Assembly (NCBI RefSeq): GCF_040270295.1
Contig: NZ_JBELOE010000093.1
Strand: one strand, 5' to 3'
Source of the DNA: Catenovulum sediminis
GTDB lineage: Bacteria > Pseudomonadota > Gammaproteobacteria > Enterobacterales > Alteromonadaceae
DNA length: 64,000 nucleotides
Shown here piece after piece: positions 56,501 to 64,000 of this stretch. The first letter of the stretch is position 1; each line of letters starts with the position of its first letter. The notes below the pieces were generated by a model. The model was not told where the DNA came from, did no database searches, and was given only the letters and a program-made list of their open reading frames with translations. Made by a program: the position numbers and the translations under genes.

Positions 56501-56747
56501 TGCCTTCAATACGTTTTATTGCCTCTTCAATTTTTAGCACCACCCCTTCTTCAGATTCTTCTGGTGCGGCTCCCAAATACGGCACCTGAACATGAATGGT
56601 GTCTAACTGAATCGTCGGAAAAGATTGTTTACGAATGGTAAATACCGAATACACCCCCAAAATAATAATGGCAATCATCAAAAGGTTGGCGGCGATTGGA
56701 TTATGGACAAACCAGGCAATAATGCCACGCTTGGCAACTTCGTTCAT
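53589..56747 (-). CDS. RND efflux transporter permease (AcrB/MexB superfamily)
   Basis: A 1052-residue inner-membrane permease with 12 TM segments. The N-terminus (NPIAANLLMIAIIILGVYSV) and the TM4 proton-relay aspartates (GIVVDDAIIIGE) are typical, as are the two large periplasmic loops. It belongs to the hydrophobe/amphiphile efflux group, in the marine subfamily that opens with a WFVHNPIAANLLM-like start. It works with the membrane fusion protein encoded immediately upstream, the two overlapping by four bases. No outer-membrane TolC gene is adjacent, so a shared TolC is likely. The substrate is unknown. Confidence 0.95.
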   Translation of the reverse strand: MNEVAKRGIIAWFVHNPIAANLLMIAIIILGVYSVFTIRKQSFPTIQLDTIHVQVPYLGAAPEESEEGVVLKIEEAIKRIEGIKKIESVAQEGLARVIIEVSEGYDVVEILNEVKVQVDAIPSFPANTEKPVIYRVKPEQAVLWVQVFGDLSEHKMKRYAQQIRDEIVQLPGVSAAEIVGDRDYEISIEISESKLRELNISLDFVADRIRRFSLDLPGGAIKTENGDILLRTKGQAYHQADFAQITILTNSDGSQVRLADIAHITDGFVEREAFSHFDQKDSVGIQVKSVGKQNDLHISEVVKSYIKDKKQQLPDEIGLDVWGDSSYYLKGRLDLMLSNMFMGALLVFVILSLFLHLKLAVWVIVGLFVSFLGALALMPMTGVSINMISLFAFILVLGIVVDDAIIIGESVHTAVQAHGPGADVVIRGAQLVAMPATFGVLTTIVAFVPMLLVPGASSPIWSSIGMVVILCLAFSLIESKWILPAHMVTSSPKRRYEQSDEMLRKKQHPTYLQKIRHAVDKGLKRFIEAVYLPFLKLCIEFRYTALASFVALLIIVAGLIASGAVRFVFFPNLPSDYVQANLTMEDGTPDKVTNQMLAKLEEALYRLHPSYFSHLPDNVIAHSNAFNTGQTSGMIWTELNREYIGQVDGVEIANLWREEFGQQPGVRSVSFNGSIQGGAGSDLEFLFRSDNIKDIAAAAEKLKLKLQKYEGVYDIDDSFSGGKDEIKLALKPSAQAFGLTLQDVARQVRVAFYGAEAQRIQRDEEEIKVMVRYPKAERSSIESLEAMWISTQDGRQVPFSAVAQYTIGEGYSTIQRIDFQRSVSVTAKVDKAVGEPGKLASEVIENDIPAILEAFPSVSFELYGASKEEQEAMQSLGLGFTFSLVVIYGLMAVPLKSYSQPLIIMSVIPFGIVGAVIGHMIFGLAMSILSFFGIIALAGVVVNDSLIFVDFVNRSVRRGVEIKEAISEAGSRRFRAILLTSLTTFFGLIPIVSETSLQAQIVIPMALSLAFGILFSTVITLLLLPTLYVILDDIKTLPSRFKRTKRTPVIES

Positions 56748-57910
56748 TTATCCTCCTTGGCAGAGCCTGATTGATGCACCCTTACCGCACTGCCATCAAT
56801 TGCATTACTCAATGCTGAGGTAATGATCCGATCGCCCGCAGATAATCCGTCTGTGACATATATGTATTGGCTATCTTTAAAAGCAATGTTAGGTTCGCGA
56901 ATAAATAAACGCTGATTATTTTCAACTAACAGTGTTTGTCTTGCGGTTAATAAATAACGGGGGATTCTGGCGGTCTGACCTAACCCACTTAACGGAATTT
57001 GTGCTTCTAGGTACTGGCCAAAAAACAATGCTTTTGCATGCCCTTGTTTGAAGTTATACGGATCATCGACTTCCGCAACCAGTACAATAGTCTGATTACC
57101 TTCGATAACCACTTTTTCACTGCGCACTAAATGAGCCTGCCAACTAGCAGGTTTACCCTGAGTATTATTTAAACGGACCCTAACTGGTGCAAAATGCACC
57201 TGATTTGTACTCGGTTGAATAAATTCAAACTGTTGCAAAGTTACAGGCAAACGCACTTCTGCGACATTTGTCGCGTATAAATCTGCAACCACAGAGCCTG
57301 CGTTTAAGTAACTGCCTAATTCAACGTAACGGGCAGCGACCACGGCATTGAATGGTGCTTGAATACGGGTACGCTGTAATTGTCGCTGCGCGCGCTCTAG
57401 TTGAGCTTGCGCAAACTGTACATTTGCTTGTTCTGTTTCTAATTGTGGAATACGAAGCGCTAAATCACTGGCTTGTTGTTTTATATCCTGCCACTCAACC
57501 TCTGCAACTTTGCCCCTTGCCTGCTCTTCCTTTAATGCAGCTTGAGCGCGGGCAAGCTGTGCTTGTGCTGATTTAACTTCGGTTTGATAATCGGCTTGTT
57601 CTATTTGTACCAGTAACTGATCTTTTTTAAATAGCCCACCAGAGTAAAAATCATTAGATAAATTAGACACTTGACCTGAAACTTGCGCAGCTAATTGAAT
57701 ACTTCGCTTGGCTTTTACAATCCCCTGCGCGGTGATATGGATAGGCCAGTTTCCCCATTCTATTTCGCTTACCGCAACCAGTGGCGGTTGATGTTCTATC
57801 GGCTTTTGCTGCGGTGCAGATTTCATACTCTTTAAAAATAAAAAAATTAAAACTGCGAGCGCCAAAATTAAAATAGGTAAAAATACTTTTTTATGTACTT
57901 TAATGTGCAT
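56744..57910 (-). CDS. RND periplasmic adaptor (membrane fusion protein)
   Basis: A 388-residue HlyD/AcrA-family adaptor. One N-terminal membrane anchor (about residues 9-27) is followed by a lipoyl-type half-motif (VKAKRSIQLAAQVSGQV), an alpha-helical hairpin rich in Gln/Ala (about 110-175) and a second lipoyl half (RIQAPFNAVVAARYVELGSYL). It links the RND permease to an outer-membrane channel. It is the first gene of the operon, and its stop overlaps the permease start. Confidence 0.93.
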   Translation of the reverse strand: MHIKVHKKVFLPILILALAVLIFLFLKSMKSAPQQKPIEHQPPLVAVSEIEWGNWPIHITAQGIVKAKRSIQLAAQVSGQVSNLSNDFYSGGLFKKDQLLVQIEQADYQTEVKSAQAQLARAQAALKEEQARGKVAEVEWQDIKQQASDLALRIPQLETEQANVQFAQAQLERAQRQLQRTRIQAPFNAVVAARYVELGSYLNAGSVVADLYATNVAEVRLPVTLQQFEFIQPSTNQVHFAPVRVRLNNTQGKPASWQAHLVRSEKVVIEGNQTIVLVAEVDDPYNFKQGHAKALFFGQYLEAQIPLSGLGQTARIPRYLLTARQTLLVENNQRLFIREPNIAFKDSQYIYVTDGLSAGDRIITSALSNAIDGSAVRVHQSGSAKEDK

Positions 57911-58274
57911 AACGGGTTCAGTGAATTTATCAATGGGTTCTGAATAACTATTAATATCTATTGTAGTGCCGATCGGATAAAAAAGTTCAGAAATAACTCA
58001 TATCAACAATAGTTTAACTCTGCCTTCATCTACCAGTAACATAGCCCGCGCAGAATCGGGCGAAATATTTGGTTTGCGCAAGATTCGGCCTAGTTAGTGC
58101 AAATAAAAACTTGCTATACTAAAGCCTGTTGACCTGAAACTGATATATTCAGAGTCAATTCGAACGATTTTCAAATCGAGGCCAAAAAACAGTATTGGTA
58201 TATTTATTGTATTAAATACTGGGTGATAACAATTAAATTATTGTCTTCCATTAAATGAACTAAAGGGATCGAGT
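57911..58274. other. divergent promoter gap, RND operon / CBM48 gene
   Basis: No gene. A TATACT (58115-58120, plus strand) may be a -10 for the CBM48 gene, with a long leader. I see no convincing repressor site for the RND operon and no adjacent regulator gene. Confidence 0.5.
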
Positions 58275-58589
58275 ATGAGCCTGAAAAAACAATTTTTAAA
58301 ATCAAAGCCAGTTTGTAAAGTGACTTTTCGTTTAACCGCCGAGCAAGCTCAACAATCTGATGAAGTATTCCTAGTTGGCGATTTCAACGAATGGGATGAG
58401 AAAGCGACACCAATGAAACGTTTAAAAAGTGGTGACTTCAGCTTAAATATTAACTTAGAGTCAGGCAAAGAATACCAATTCAAGTATTTGCTAGATGGCG
58501 ATGTTTGGGAAAACGACTGGGATGCCGACAATTACGCTCCTTCTCCGGTAGGTGGCGCTGATAACTCAGTTGTAAGCTGTATAGAATAA
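58275..58589 (+). CDS. small CBM48 (isoamylase early-set) protein
   Basis: A 104-residue single-domain protein with no signal peptide. VFLVGDFNEWDEKATPMKRL and YQFKYLLDGDVWENDWDADNY are the carbohydrate-binding module 48 signatures found in glycogen branching enzymes and AMPK beta subunits, with the aromatic residues that contact alpha-glucan. As a stand-alone module it may target or regulate glycogen enzymes. It is one of two alpha-glucan-linked genes in the window, with the GH15-like gene 10 kb away. The AGGGATCGAG before the ATG is a usable ribosome-binding site. Confidence 0.88.
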   Translation: MSLKKQFLKSKPVCKVTFRLTAEQAQQSDEVFLVGDFNEWDEKATPMKRLKSGDFSLNINLESGKEYQFKYLLDGDVWENDWDADNYAPSPVGGADNSVVSCIE

Positions 58590-58870
58590 TTAAAAAGTTT
58601 CGTACAGGTTTGAAAGCTAAAACCTGTTGACCTTTGCTGTTTATTGCCTAGACCCTAAGGTAATTATTTCAGATAAGTTCAGCATGCATTCAGACCTGTC
58701 GGCTTGACCTTCCTTTTAAAGTCATATGACACTTCACGCTTTGTTGACGTCTACCAACAAACTGAAGCATTTAGCTATTTGATATAACTAAATGGCACTT
58801 CTTTTTAATTAACTTATGTATAAGATTATTAAGAATTATTTCCAATAACGACAATTAAGGAATGAGTAAA

Positions 58871-59836
58871 ATGAATTTTTTCGAAGATAACTCTCTATCT
58901 ATCGGCAATACCCCGCTTGTTAAACTAAACCGTGTCACTGGCGGTAATGTATATGCGAAGATTGAAGCGCGTAACCCAAGCTTTAGTGTAAAGTGCCGTA
59001 TCGGTGCAAACATGATTTGGGATGCAGAGAAAAAAGGGTTATTAACACCAGGTAAAGAAATCGTTGAGCCGACAAGTGGTAATACCGGTATCGCATTAGC
59101 ATTTGTGGCTGCTTCACGTGGTTACAAGCTTACCTTAACCATGCCAGCAACAATGAGCCTTGAGCGTCGTAAATTATTAAAAGCTTTAGGTGCAAACATC
59201 GTGTTAACTGAAGGGCCTAAAGGCATGAAAGGTGCCGTTGCAAAAGCCGAAGAAATTCGTGATGCAAACCCTGAAAAATATATTTTGTTGCAACAGTTTG
59301 AAAACCCAGCAAACCCTGAAATTCATGAAAAGACAACAGGCCCTGAAATTTGGGAAGCAACCGACGGCAATGTTGATATTTTCGTCGCCGGTGTCGGTAC
59401 AGGTGGTACAATCACAGGTGTTAGCCGCTACATTAAACAAACCAAAGGTAAGGCAATTCAGTCAGTCGCGGTAGAGCCAACTGACTCACCTGTCATTACT
59501 CAAGCTAAAGCAGGTCAAGACTTAACTCCTGGACCACACAAAATCCAAGGTATTGGTGCGGGCTTCATTCCTGGCAACTTAGATCTTGATTTAGTTGATT
59601 CTGTTGAGCAGGTTTCTAATGAAGACTCAATGGCAATGGCGCATCGCTTAATGAAAGAAGAAGGTATCTTAGCCGGTATCTCTTCAGGTGCGGCCGTAGT
59701 AGCTGCTGCGCGTCTAGCAGAAAAGCCTGAAAATAAAGACAAGAACATTGTAGTTATTTTACCAAGTTCTGCTGAGCGTTATTTAAGTAGCCCACTATTT
59801 GCAGACGTATTTACTGACGCTGAATTGGTACAATAA
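58871..59836 (+). CDS. cysK: cysteine synthase A (O-acetylserine sulfhydrylase)
   Basis: A 321-residue PLP enzyme that makes cysteine from O-acetylserine and sulfide, the step after CysIJ. The PLP lysine is in NPSFSVKCRIGANMIWDAE, with PTSGNTGIALA (substrate loop) and GVGTGGTITG (phosphate loop). The pattern is CysK rather than CysM. The ATG at 58871 is preferred because AAGGA lies nine bases before it. An ATG three codons earlier (58862) would restore the MSK start seen in E. coli, but its ribosome-binding site would touch the codon, so the choice is uncertain. A hairpin terminator follows. Confidence 0.97.
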   Translation: MNFFEDNSLSIGNTPLVKLNRVTGGNVYAKIEARNPSFSVKCRIGANMIWDAEKKGLLTPGKEIVEPTSGNTGIALAFVAASRGYKLTLTMPATMSLERRKLLKALGANIVLTEGPKGMKGAVAKAEEIRDANPEKYILLQQFENPANPEIHEKTTGPEIWEATDGNVDIFVAGVGTGGTITGVSRYIKQTKGKAIQSVAVEPTDSPVITQAKAGQDLTPGPHKIQGIGAGFIPGNLDLDLVDSVEQVSNEDSMAMAHRLMKEEGILAGISSGAAVVAAARLAEKPENKDKNIVVILPSSAERYLSSPLFADVFTDAELVQ

Positions 59837-59888
59837 GTCTAATTACGCAAAATCTGGCGCAAAAAATATAGAACATATCAGCAGGTCT

Positions 59889-59916
59889 AAACATTGAGGC
59901 AGCGTCCTCAATGTTT
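59889..59916 (+). terminator. hairpin terminator of cysK
   Basis: A perfect 11-bp stem, AAACATTGAGG and CCTCAATGTTT, with a 6-base loop, followed by CCTGTTTGTT. The T run is broken, so termination may be incomplete. Confidence 0.7.
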
Positions 59917-60042
59917 CCTGTTTGTTATCTGCTTAAAGCTTTTTAATTCCCTTTTTTCTCCTTTACATTCTGAGTTTGAACTACGACAATAAAATTGTTT
60001 CATTTCACAGGTGCGTGATTCAATTCTCAAACTAGGATACTT

Positions 60043-60495
60043 ATGAAATTCAAAACGCCTATACATAAAACATTATTGGTCTTTACGTTTCTGTTTACAC
60101 TTGTCAGCTGTGGTAGCGGAGAACCTGATGTCGCTCAACCGGGCCCTGCAGCAATCGAGTTTTTTGAAGCCATTTATAATAAACAAAATTTAGATCAAGC
60201 ATTAAAACTAGCAACGCCTCAATATGGCAGAATTTTATCGCACTATCACACAGCACAGCGCGTACAGTCTGTTTTATTTAATCGCCGATACGATAAAGAC
60301 AAAGTTGAAATCGAAGAGGATAAAGGTTTACGCGGCCAATCTTTGCTATCTGAAAATGCCAAACGTGCAACCGTCAGTTTAATGCTAGACGGCACCTATG
60401 AAGGTAACCGTCACCGCGATTTAAAACATGTTGTTATGGTAAAACAACAAGGCAGATGGTTAGTCGACAAACTAAAAGCCGACGTGTATAGATAA
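60043..60495 (+). CDS. small lipoprotein, NTF2-like fold possible
   Basis: A 150-residue lipoprotein with a signal peptide and lipobox LVSC (C23). The mature part has the rhythm of an NTF2/SnoaL-like cone: a first helix (AIEFFEAIYNKQNLDQALKLA) and later strands (ATVSLMLDGTYEGN, HVVMVKQQGRWLVDKLK). I cannot assign a function. It is convergent with ggt, 31 bases away, and follows cysK on the same strand but after a hairpin. Confidence 0.7.
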   Translation: MKFKTPIHKTLLVFTFLFTLVSCGSGEPDVAQPGPAAIEFFEAIYNKQNLDQALKLATPQYGRILSHYHTAQRVQSVLFNRRYDKDKVEIEEDKGLRGQSLLSENAKRATVSLMLDGTYEGNRHRDLKHVVMVKQQGRWLVDKLKADVYR

Positions 60496-60526
60496 ACTAA
60501 GTTTTGATGAGTTCAAACCAACATCT

Positions 60527-62353
60527 TTAATAACCCGCAGCAATCCCTTCTCGTCTAGGGTCTGCTGCGCCACTCCACTTGCCTTCTGTTTTCCATATGC
60601 CATGTAAACCACTATTTAAAGTACGCACCTCTGCCTGATGGCCTAACTGTTCGAAATAAGCTTTAAAATCGGCGACATCCGTTCCCGCTTCCAGAGACGT
60701 TTTGCCATTCATGTTGGTAATTTTTGGTAAATCAATTGCACTTTGAATATCTAGCTTCCAATCTATCAATGCAATTAAGCTATGACTAACATAGTTTATA
60801 ATTCGACTACCACCGGGTGAACCGATAACGCCGAGTAAATTGTCTTTAGGATCAAAAACGACGGTGGGAGACATTGAGCTGCGTGGACGTTTTCCCGGCT
60901 GTACGCGATTCGCTACTTTATCCCCTGACTTTTCAGGGTTAAACGAAAAGTCTGTTAATTGGTTGTTCAGTAAAAAACCACCGGCCATCACTGCCGAGCC
61001 AAATGCCATTTCAATGCTGGTTGTCATGGAGAGCGCGTTCCCCCACTTATCAACAATACTTATGTGGCTCGTACTTGGACGCTCTAAACTGCTGGTTCCA
61101 CCATTTGCTAGCAGCCCGGCTTGCGCTTTACCAAAATCTCTATCAGGCTGAATAATCGCTGCTCGTTGATTTATGTATTCTGCTGACAATAATAGATTAA
61201 GCGGTACATCAACATAATCATTGTCTGCCAAATATTGATTTCTGTCGGCAAATGCCAGTTTAGATGCTTGGGTAAACAAATGAAGCGCTTCTTTTTGATT
61301 GGCTGAATATTGTGCTAGATGAAATTTTTCCAACAACTTCAATGTCATTAGCACGCTAAATGCGCCTGAACTGGGGGGACCAAAACCACAGATCTGATGT
61401 TTTTGGTACACACCACACAACGGCTCTCGCCATTTTACTTGGTAATTTTTAAGATCATTATGATTCAGCAAGCCCGGCGCGATCGGGCTATTCTGCACGG
61501 CTGCAACTATTTTATCAGCAAGCTCCCCGCGGTAAAAGTAGTCGATACCTTGATTGGCGATACCCCGCAATGATTCTGCTAGCTGCAAATTAGTTTTGAG
61601 CTCTCCGGCTTGTAAAGGCTGATCGCCCGGAAAAAAATACGCTCGACTTTGCGGTAATTTTTCAATCCCCGGATTAATTCGCATCGCGAGTAATTTGGCC
61701 AACCTAGGAGAGACTTCAAAGCCTGTTTCACTAAGTTCAATCGCGCGTTTAAATAAACCAGACCAAGACAACTGACCAAATTTCTGCTGCCCTGCATTTA
61801 ATGCAGCCAGCACCCCCGGTGCGCCCACCGAGCGGCCACCGACGACACCATCAAACCAAGAGATTGCTTTACCCTCTTCAAAAAATAAGGTTTCGCTGGC
61901 ATGTTCAGGCGCAGTTTCACGCCCTTCAAAAGCGTACAGTTTTTTTTCTGACTGCTGCCAGTACATTATAAAAGCACCGCCGCCTATACCAGATGATTGC
62001 GGTTCAACTAAGGTCAACACAGCCTGCACTGCAACCGCTGCATCCATTGCTGTACCGCCCGCTTTTAGAATTTGCATACCCGCTTCAACTGCATATGGAT
62101 TGGCGGCTGAAATCATGCCATGTTCAGCAAAAACCAGCTTTTTCTGGTTTAAGCCAGTCGCCGCTTCGGGATCTCTGGCTTCTCGTTTTACGTCAATTTT
62201 GACTTGATTTAAACTTTGTTGCCCGCAGGATAGTGTAAACAGGCTGACCATCAATATCGCGATTCGACCTGTCCACTGCGCGGTGCACGAAAAAAACTTT
62301 GTGATTAGACACAAGTGCTTTATGCTCGCTTTAAATTTATAAAAATCAATCAT
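60527..62353 (-). CDS. ggt: gamma-glutamyltranspeptidase, lipoprotein form
   Basis: A 608-residue proenzyme of the Ntn-hydrolase family that splits glutathione and other gamma-glutamyl compounds in the periplasm. The autocleavage Thr is in RPSTSHISIVD, and the small subunit has GGFLLNNQLTDFSFNP and GSPGGSRIINY. The N-terminus has a lipobox-like LSC-G at about residues 41-44 after a long basic n-region. The annotated ATG lies only 11 bases from the start of the divergent rhombosortase gene, so its promoter would have to overlap that gene; a later start is possible, though the next Met (residue 35) leaves too short a signal. Activity is well supported, the exact start is not. Confidence 0.93.
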   Translation of the reverse strand: MIDFYKFKASIKHLCLITKFFSCTAQWTGRIAILMVSLFTLSCGQQSLNQVKIDVKREARDPEAATGLNQKKLVFAEHGMISAANPYAVEAGMQILKAGGTAMDAAVAVQAVLTLVEPQSSGIGGGAFIMYWQQSEKKLYAFEGRETAPEHASETLFFEEGKAISWFDGVVGGRSVGAPGVLAALNAGQQKFGQLSWSGLFKRAIELSETGFEVSPRLAKLLAMRINPGIEKLPQSRAYFFPGDQPLQAGELKTNLQLAESLRGIANQGIDYFYRGELADKIVAAVQNSPIAPGLLNHNDLKNYQVKWREPLCGVYQKHQICGFGPPSSGAFSVLMTLKLLEKFHLAQYSANQKEALHLFTQASKLAFADRNQYLADNDYVDVPLNLLLSAEYINQRAAIIQPDRDFGKAQAGLLANGGTSSLERPSTSHISIVDKWGNALSMTTSIEMAFGSAVMAGGFLLNNQLTDFSFNPEKSGDKVANRVQPGKRPRSSMSPTVVFDPKDNLLGVIGSPGGSRIINYVSHSLIALIDWKLDIQSAIDLPKITNMNGKTSLEAGTDVADFKAYFEQLGHQAEVRTLNSGLHGIWKTEGKWSGAADPRREGIAAGY

Positions 62354-62364
62354 TAAACATTCCT

Positions 62365-62961
62365 ATGCTGCAAAATTTAGTCAAAAACCTACCGTGGAGC
62401 ACACTACCGAGTGTTTTGTTTTTTTGTGCTCTATTCACGATAGCAATGATGGTCCCACAAGAAGCAAAAGTTTGGTTAACTTTAGATTTAGAACAAGTTA
62501 ATAACCAACAGACGTGGCGAATTATAACCGGTCATTTCTTGCACACTAACTGGAATCATTTTTTATTAAATACGCTTGCACTTATAGCGCTTTGGACTTT
62601 ACACGGTCAGTATTATTCGTTGCGAAAACTTTTTAGTGAGGTATTGATTACCGCCTGTTTGATCTCTGCAGCCCTATACTACTTTGCAAACATTCAAGTT
62701 TACACTGGTTTTTCGGGCGTTTTGCACGGTTTACTGGTTTGGGGCGCGTTTCAAGATATTCAACATAAAGATAAAACCGGCTACCTGTTATTGGCTGGTA
62801 TTTTAATTAAAGTTGTTTGGGAACAGGTATATGGCGCAGATCCCGCTACTGCCGAATTAATTGGCGCTGATGTCGCCATTGAAGCTCATTTATCCGGAAC
62901 ATTAGCTGGTTTTGTCTATTGGGTAGGTGAATACGCGAAAAAACAAAAAGAAAGTATTTGA
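62365..62961 (+). CDS. rrtA: rhombosortase (rhomboid-family serine protease)
   Basis: A 198-residue rhomboid-like protease with six predicted TM segments. The active-site Ser is in YTGFSGVLHGLL and the His in IEAHLSGTLAGF. Its length and motifs match the rhombosortase subfamily, which cleaves the C-terminal GlyGly-CTERM anchor of surface proteins in Vibrio, Shewanella and Alteromonas. No GlyGly-CTERM substrate is visible in this window, so its targets lie elsewhere. Divergent from ggt. Confidence 0.88.
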   Translation: MLQNLVKNLPWSTLPSVLFFCALFTIAMMVPQEAKVWLTLDLEQVNNQQTWRIITGHFLHTNWNHFLLNTLALIALWTLHGQYYSLRKLFSEVLITACLISAALYYFANIQVYTGFSGVLHGLLVWGAFQDIQHKDKTGYLLLAGILIKVVWEQVYGADPATAELIGADVAIEAHLSGTLAGFVYWVGEYAKKQKESI

Positions 62962-63000
62962 GCTTTGAGCATCGAGCTACGAGCAGCGAGCAGCGAGCTG

Positions 63001-63832
63001 TGTAGGTCGGCCCTTTAGGGCGACAATTTTTATTTCGACATCGTGCATACTGCAAGATTTGTCGGGCTAAAGCCACGACCTACATTTTAGCTTTAAGTTT
63101 CGAGCGACGAGCTTTGAGCAACTTACATTGCTTAGTGCTCGAAGCTCAATACTCGAAGCTGCACTGGTCGGCCCTTTAGGGCGACAATTTTTATTTCGAC
63201 ATCGTGCATACTGCAAGATTTGTCGGACTAAAGCCACGACCTACATTTTAGCTTTAAGTTTCGAGCGACGAGCAGCGAGCTGTGTAGGTCGGCCCTTTAG
63301 GGCGACAATTTTTATTTCGACATCGCGCATACTGCAAGATTTGTCGGGCTAAAGCCACGACCTACATTTTAGCTTTAAGTTTCGAGCTTCGAGCTGTGTA
63401 GGTCGACCCTTTAGGGCGACAATTTTTATTTCGACATCGTGCATACTGCAAGATTTGTCGGGCTAAAGCCACGACCTACATTTTAGCTTTAAGTTTCGAG
63501 CTACGAGCTTTGAGCTTTGAGCAACTTACATTGCTTAGTGCTCGAAGCTCAATACTCGAAGCTGCACTGGTCGGCCCTTTAGGGCGACAATTTTTATTTC
63601 GACATCGTGCATACTGCAAGATTTGTCGGGCTAAAGCCACGACCTACATTTTAGCTTTAAGTTTCGAGCTTCGAGCGACGAGTGACGAGCGACGAGTGAC
63701 GAGTGACGAGCGACGAGTGACGAGTGACGAGCGACGAGCAGCGAGCTGTGTAGGTCGACCCTTTAGGGCGACAATTTTTATTTCGACATCGTGCATACTG
63801 CAAGATTTGTCGGGCTAAAGCCACGACCTACA
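63001..63832. repeat. array of six REP-like palindromic units
   Basis: Six units of about 80-84 bp at 63001-63084, 63166-63245, 63283-63365, 63397-63480, 63569-63648 and 63749-63832. Each starts with TGTAGGTCG-CCCTTTAGGGCGACA-type bases and ends with the matching arm TGTCGGGCTAAAGCC then ACGACCTACA, so a unit can fold into a long hairpin with palindromic ends. Units 2 and 5 lack the first TGTA. The spacers are rich in CGAGC/TTTGAGC words. Several false open frames run through the array. Confidence 0.92.
63677..63739 (+). repeat. 7-bp minisatellite GACGAG(T/C)
   Basis: Nine uninterrupted 7-bp units ending T,C,T,T,C,T,T,C,C between REP units 5 and 6. The matching spacer between units 2 and 3 has only one or two units, so the tract has expanded in this copy. 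Confidence 0.9.
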
Positions 63833-63887
63833 TTTTAGCTTTAAGCTTCGAGTAGCGACCCAGGGCAAAATCATACTCGAATGATTT

Positions 63888-64000
63888 TTAACCAAATATA
63901 AGCTGCTGCCTGATATCGTCTGACCATGCAGCTTGTTTGAGCTTACCCTTTACACTATCTTTTATCGAGCTTAGACGGGCTAAATTCATAGCAAAACGTC
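63888..64000 (-). CDS. C-terminal end of a gene cut by the window edge
   Basis: An open minus-strand frame of 36 codons ends in TAA at 63888 and runs off the window. It contains MNLARLSSIKDSVKGKLKQA and ends QQLIFG. It is either the tail of a larger gene or, from the Met codon near 63989, a very small protein. I do not recognise it. It lies just past the REP array. Confidence 0.4.
   Translation of the reverse strand, partial: RFAMNLARLSSIKDSVKGKLKQAAWSDDIRQQLIFG

Noticed and set aside
63128..63818. Open reading frames of 74-102 codons through the REP array
   Set aside because: They are near-identical translations of the palindromic repeat itself, with no ribosome-binding site; the repeat explains them.
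1..64000. tRNA, rRNA, prophage or complete insertion sequence
   Set aside because: I scanned for tRNA T-loop signatures, integrases and transposases and saw none beyond the short IS982-like scrap; a tRNAscan or Infernal run would settle it.

Overview
The window looks like a chromosomal segment of a marine gammaproteobacterium of the Alteromonadales, perhaps near Catenovulum. This rests on the low GC content, the gammaproteobacterial forms of cysJIH-cysG, leuABCD, gcvTHP and barA, a rhombosortase, several c-di-GMP enzymes and abundant TonB/RND envelope genes. The genus is inference. I saw no rRNA or tRNA gene, no CRISPR array and no complete insertion sequence.

Layout. 1-7.2 kb: a methyltransferase; a zinc-uptake unit (TonB-dependent receptor plus AztD-like lipoprotein) behind two Zur-type palindromes; a PAS-PAS-GGDEF cyclase; an alpha/beta-hydrolase-like protein. 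7.4-11.5 kb: a UshA-type metallophosphatase lipoprotein and an FG-GAP/ASPIC lipoprotein. 11.7-21.8 kb: an accessory, defence-like island with a HipA-like kinase plus DUF3037 pair, a cytosolic 5'-nucleotidase, a transposase scrap, a methyltransferase plus HNH-S24 fusion, 1.16 kb of nearly gene-free DNA holding a structured inverted repeat, and a two-gene nuclease-helicase operon. That operon resembles Hachiman, but its HamA-like domain has apparently lost its catalytic motif and carries an N-terminal DUF4297/Cap4-type nuclease. It is the best candidate for an undescribed system variant.

22-36 kb is core metabolism and signalling: gcvP, gcvH and gcvT (with a terminator between gcvH and gcvP), a periplasmic binding-like protein divergent from a BarA-type hybrid kinase, then cysJIH and cysG for sulfite reduction and siroheme. 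36.3-36.5 kb holds degenerate REP-like repeats. 36.6-45 kb: a TIGR03899-like protein, a REC-GGDEF-EAL phosphodiesterase, and leuABCD behind a leucine-rich leader peptide and attenuator. 45-51.4 kb: a large GH15/phosphorylase-kinase-like protein, an HD-GYP protein, an S1/P1 nuclease and a solute-binding-like protein. 51.4-58 kb: an Atm1-type ABC exporter and an RND efflux pair. 58-63 kb: a CBM48 protein, cysK, a small lipoprotein, gamma-glutamyltranspeptidase and a rhombosortase.

63.0-63.8 kb is an array of six REP-like palindromes made by duplication of a three-copy block, with a 7-bp minisatellite. The right edge cuts a minus-strand gene of unknown function.

Themes that link the genes: sulfur assimilation (cysJIH, cysG, cysK) and glutathione turnover (ggt); c-di-GMP synthesis and breakdown (one GGDEF, one EAL and one HD-GYP protein); and metal handling (the Zur-type zinc unit and the Atm1-like exporter).
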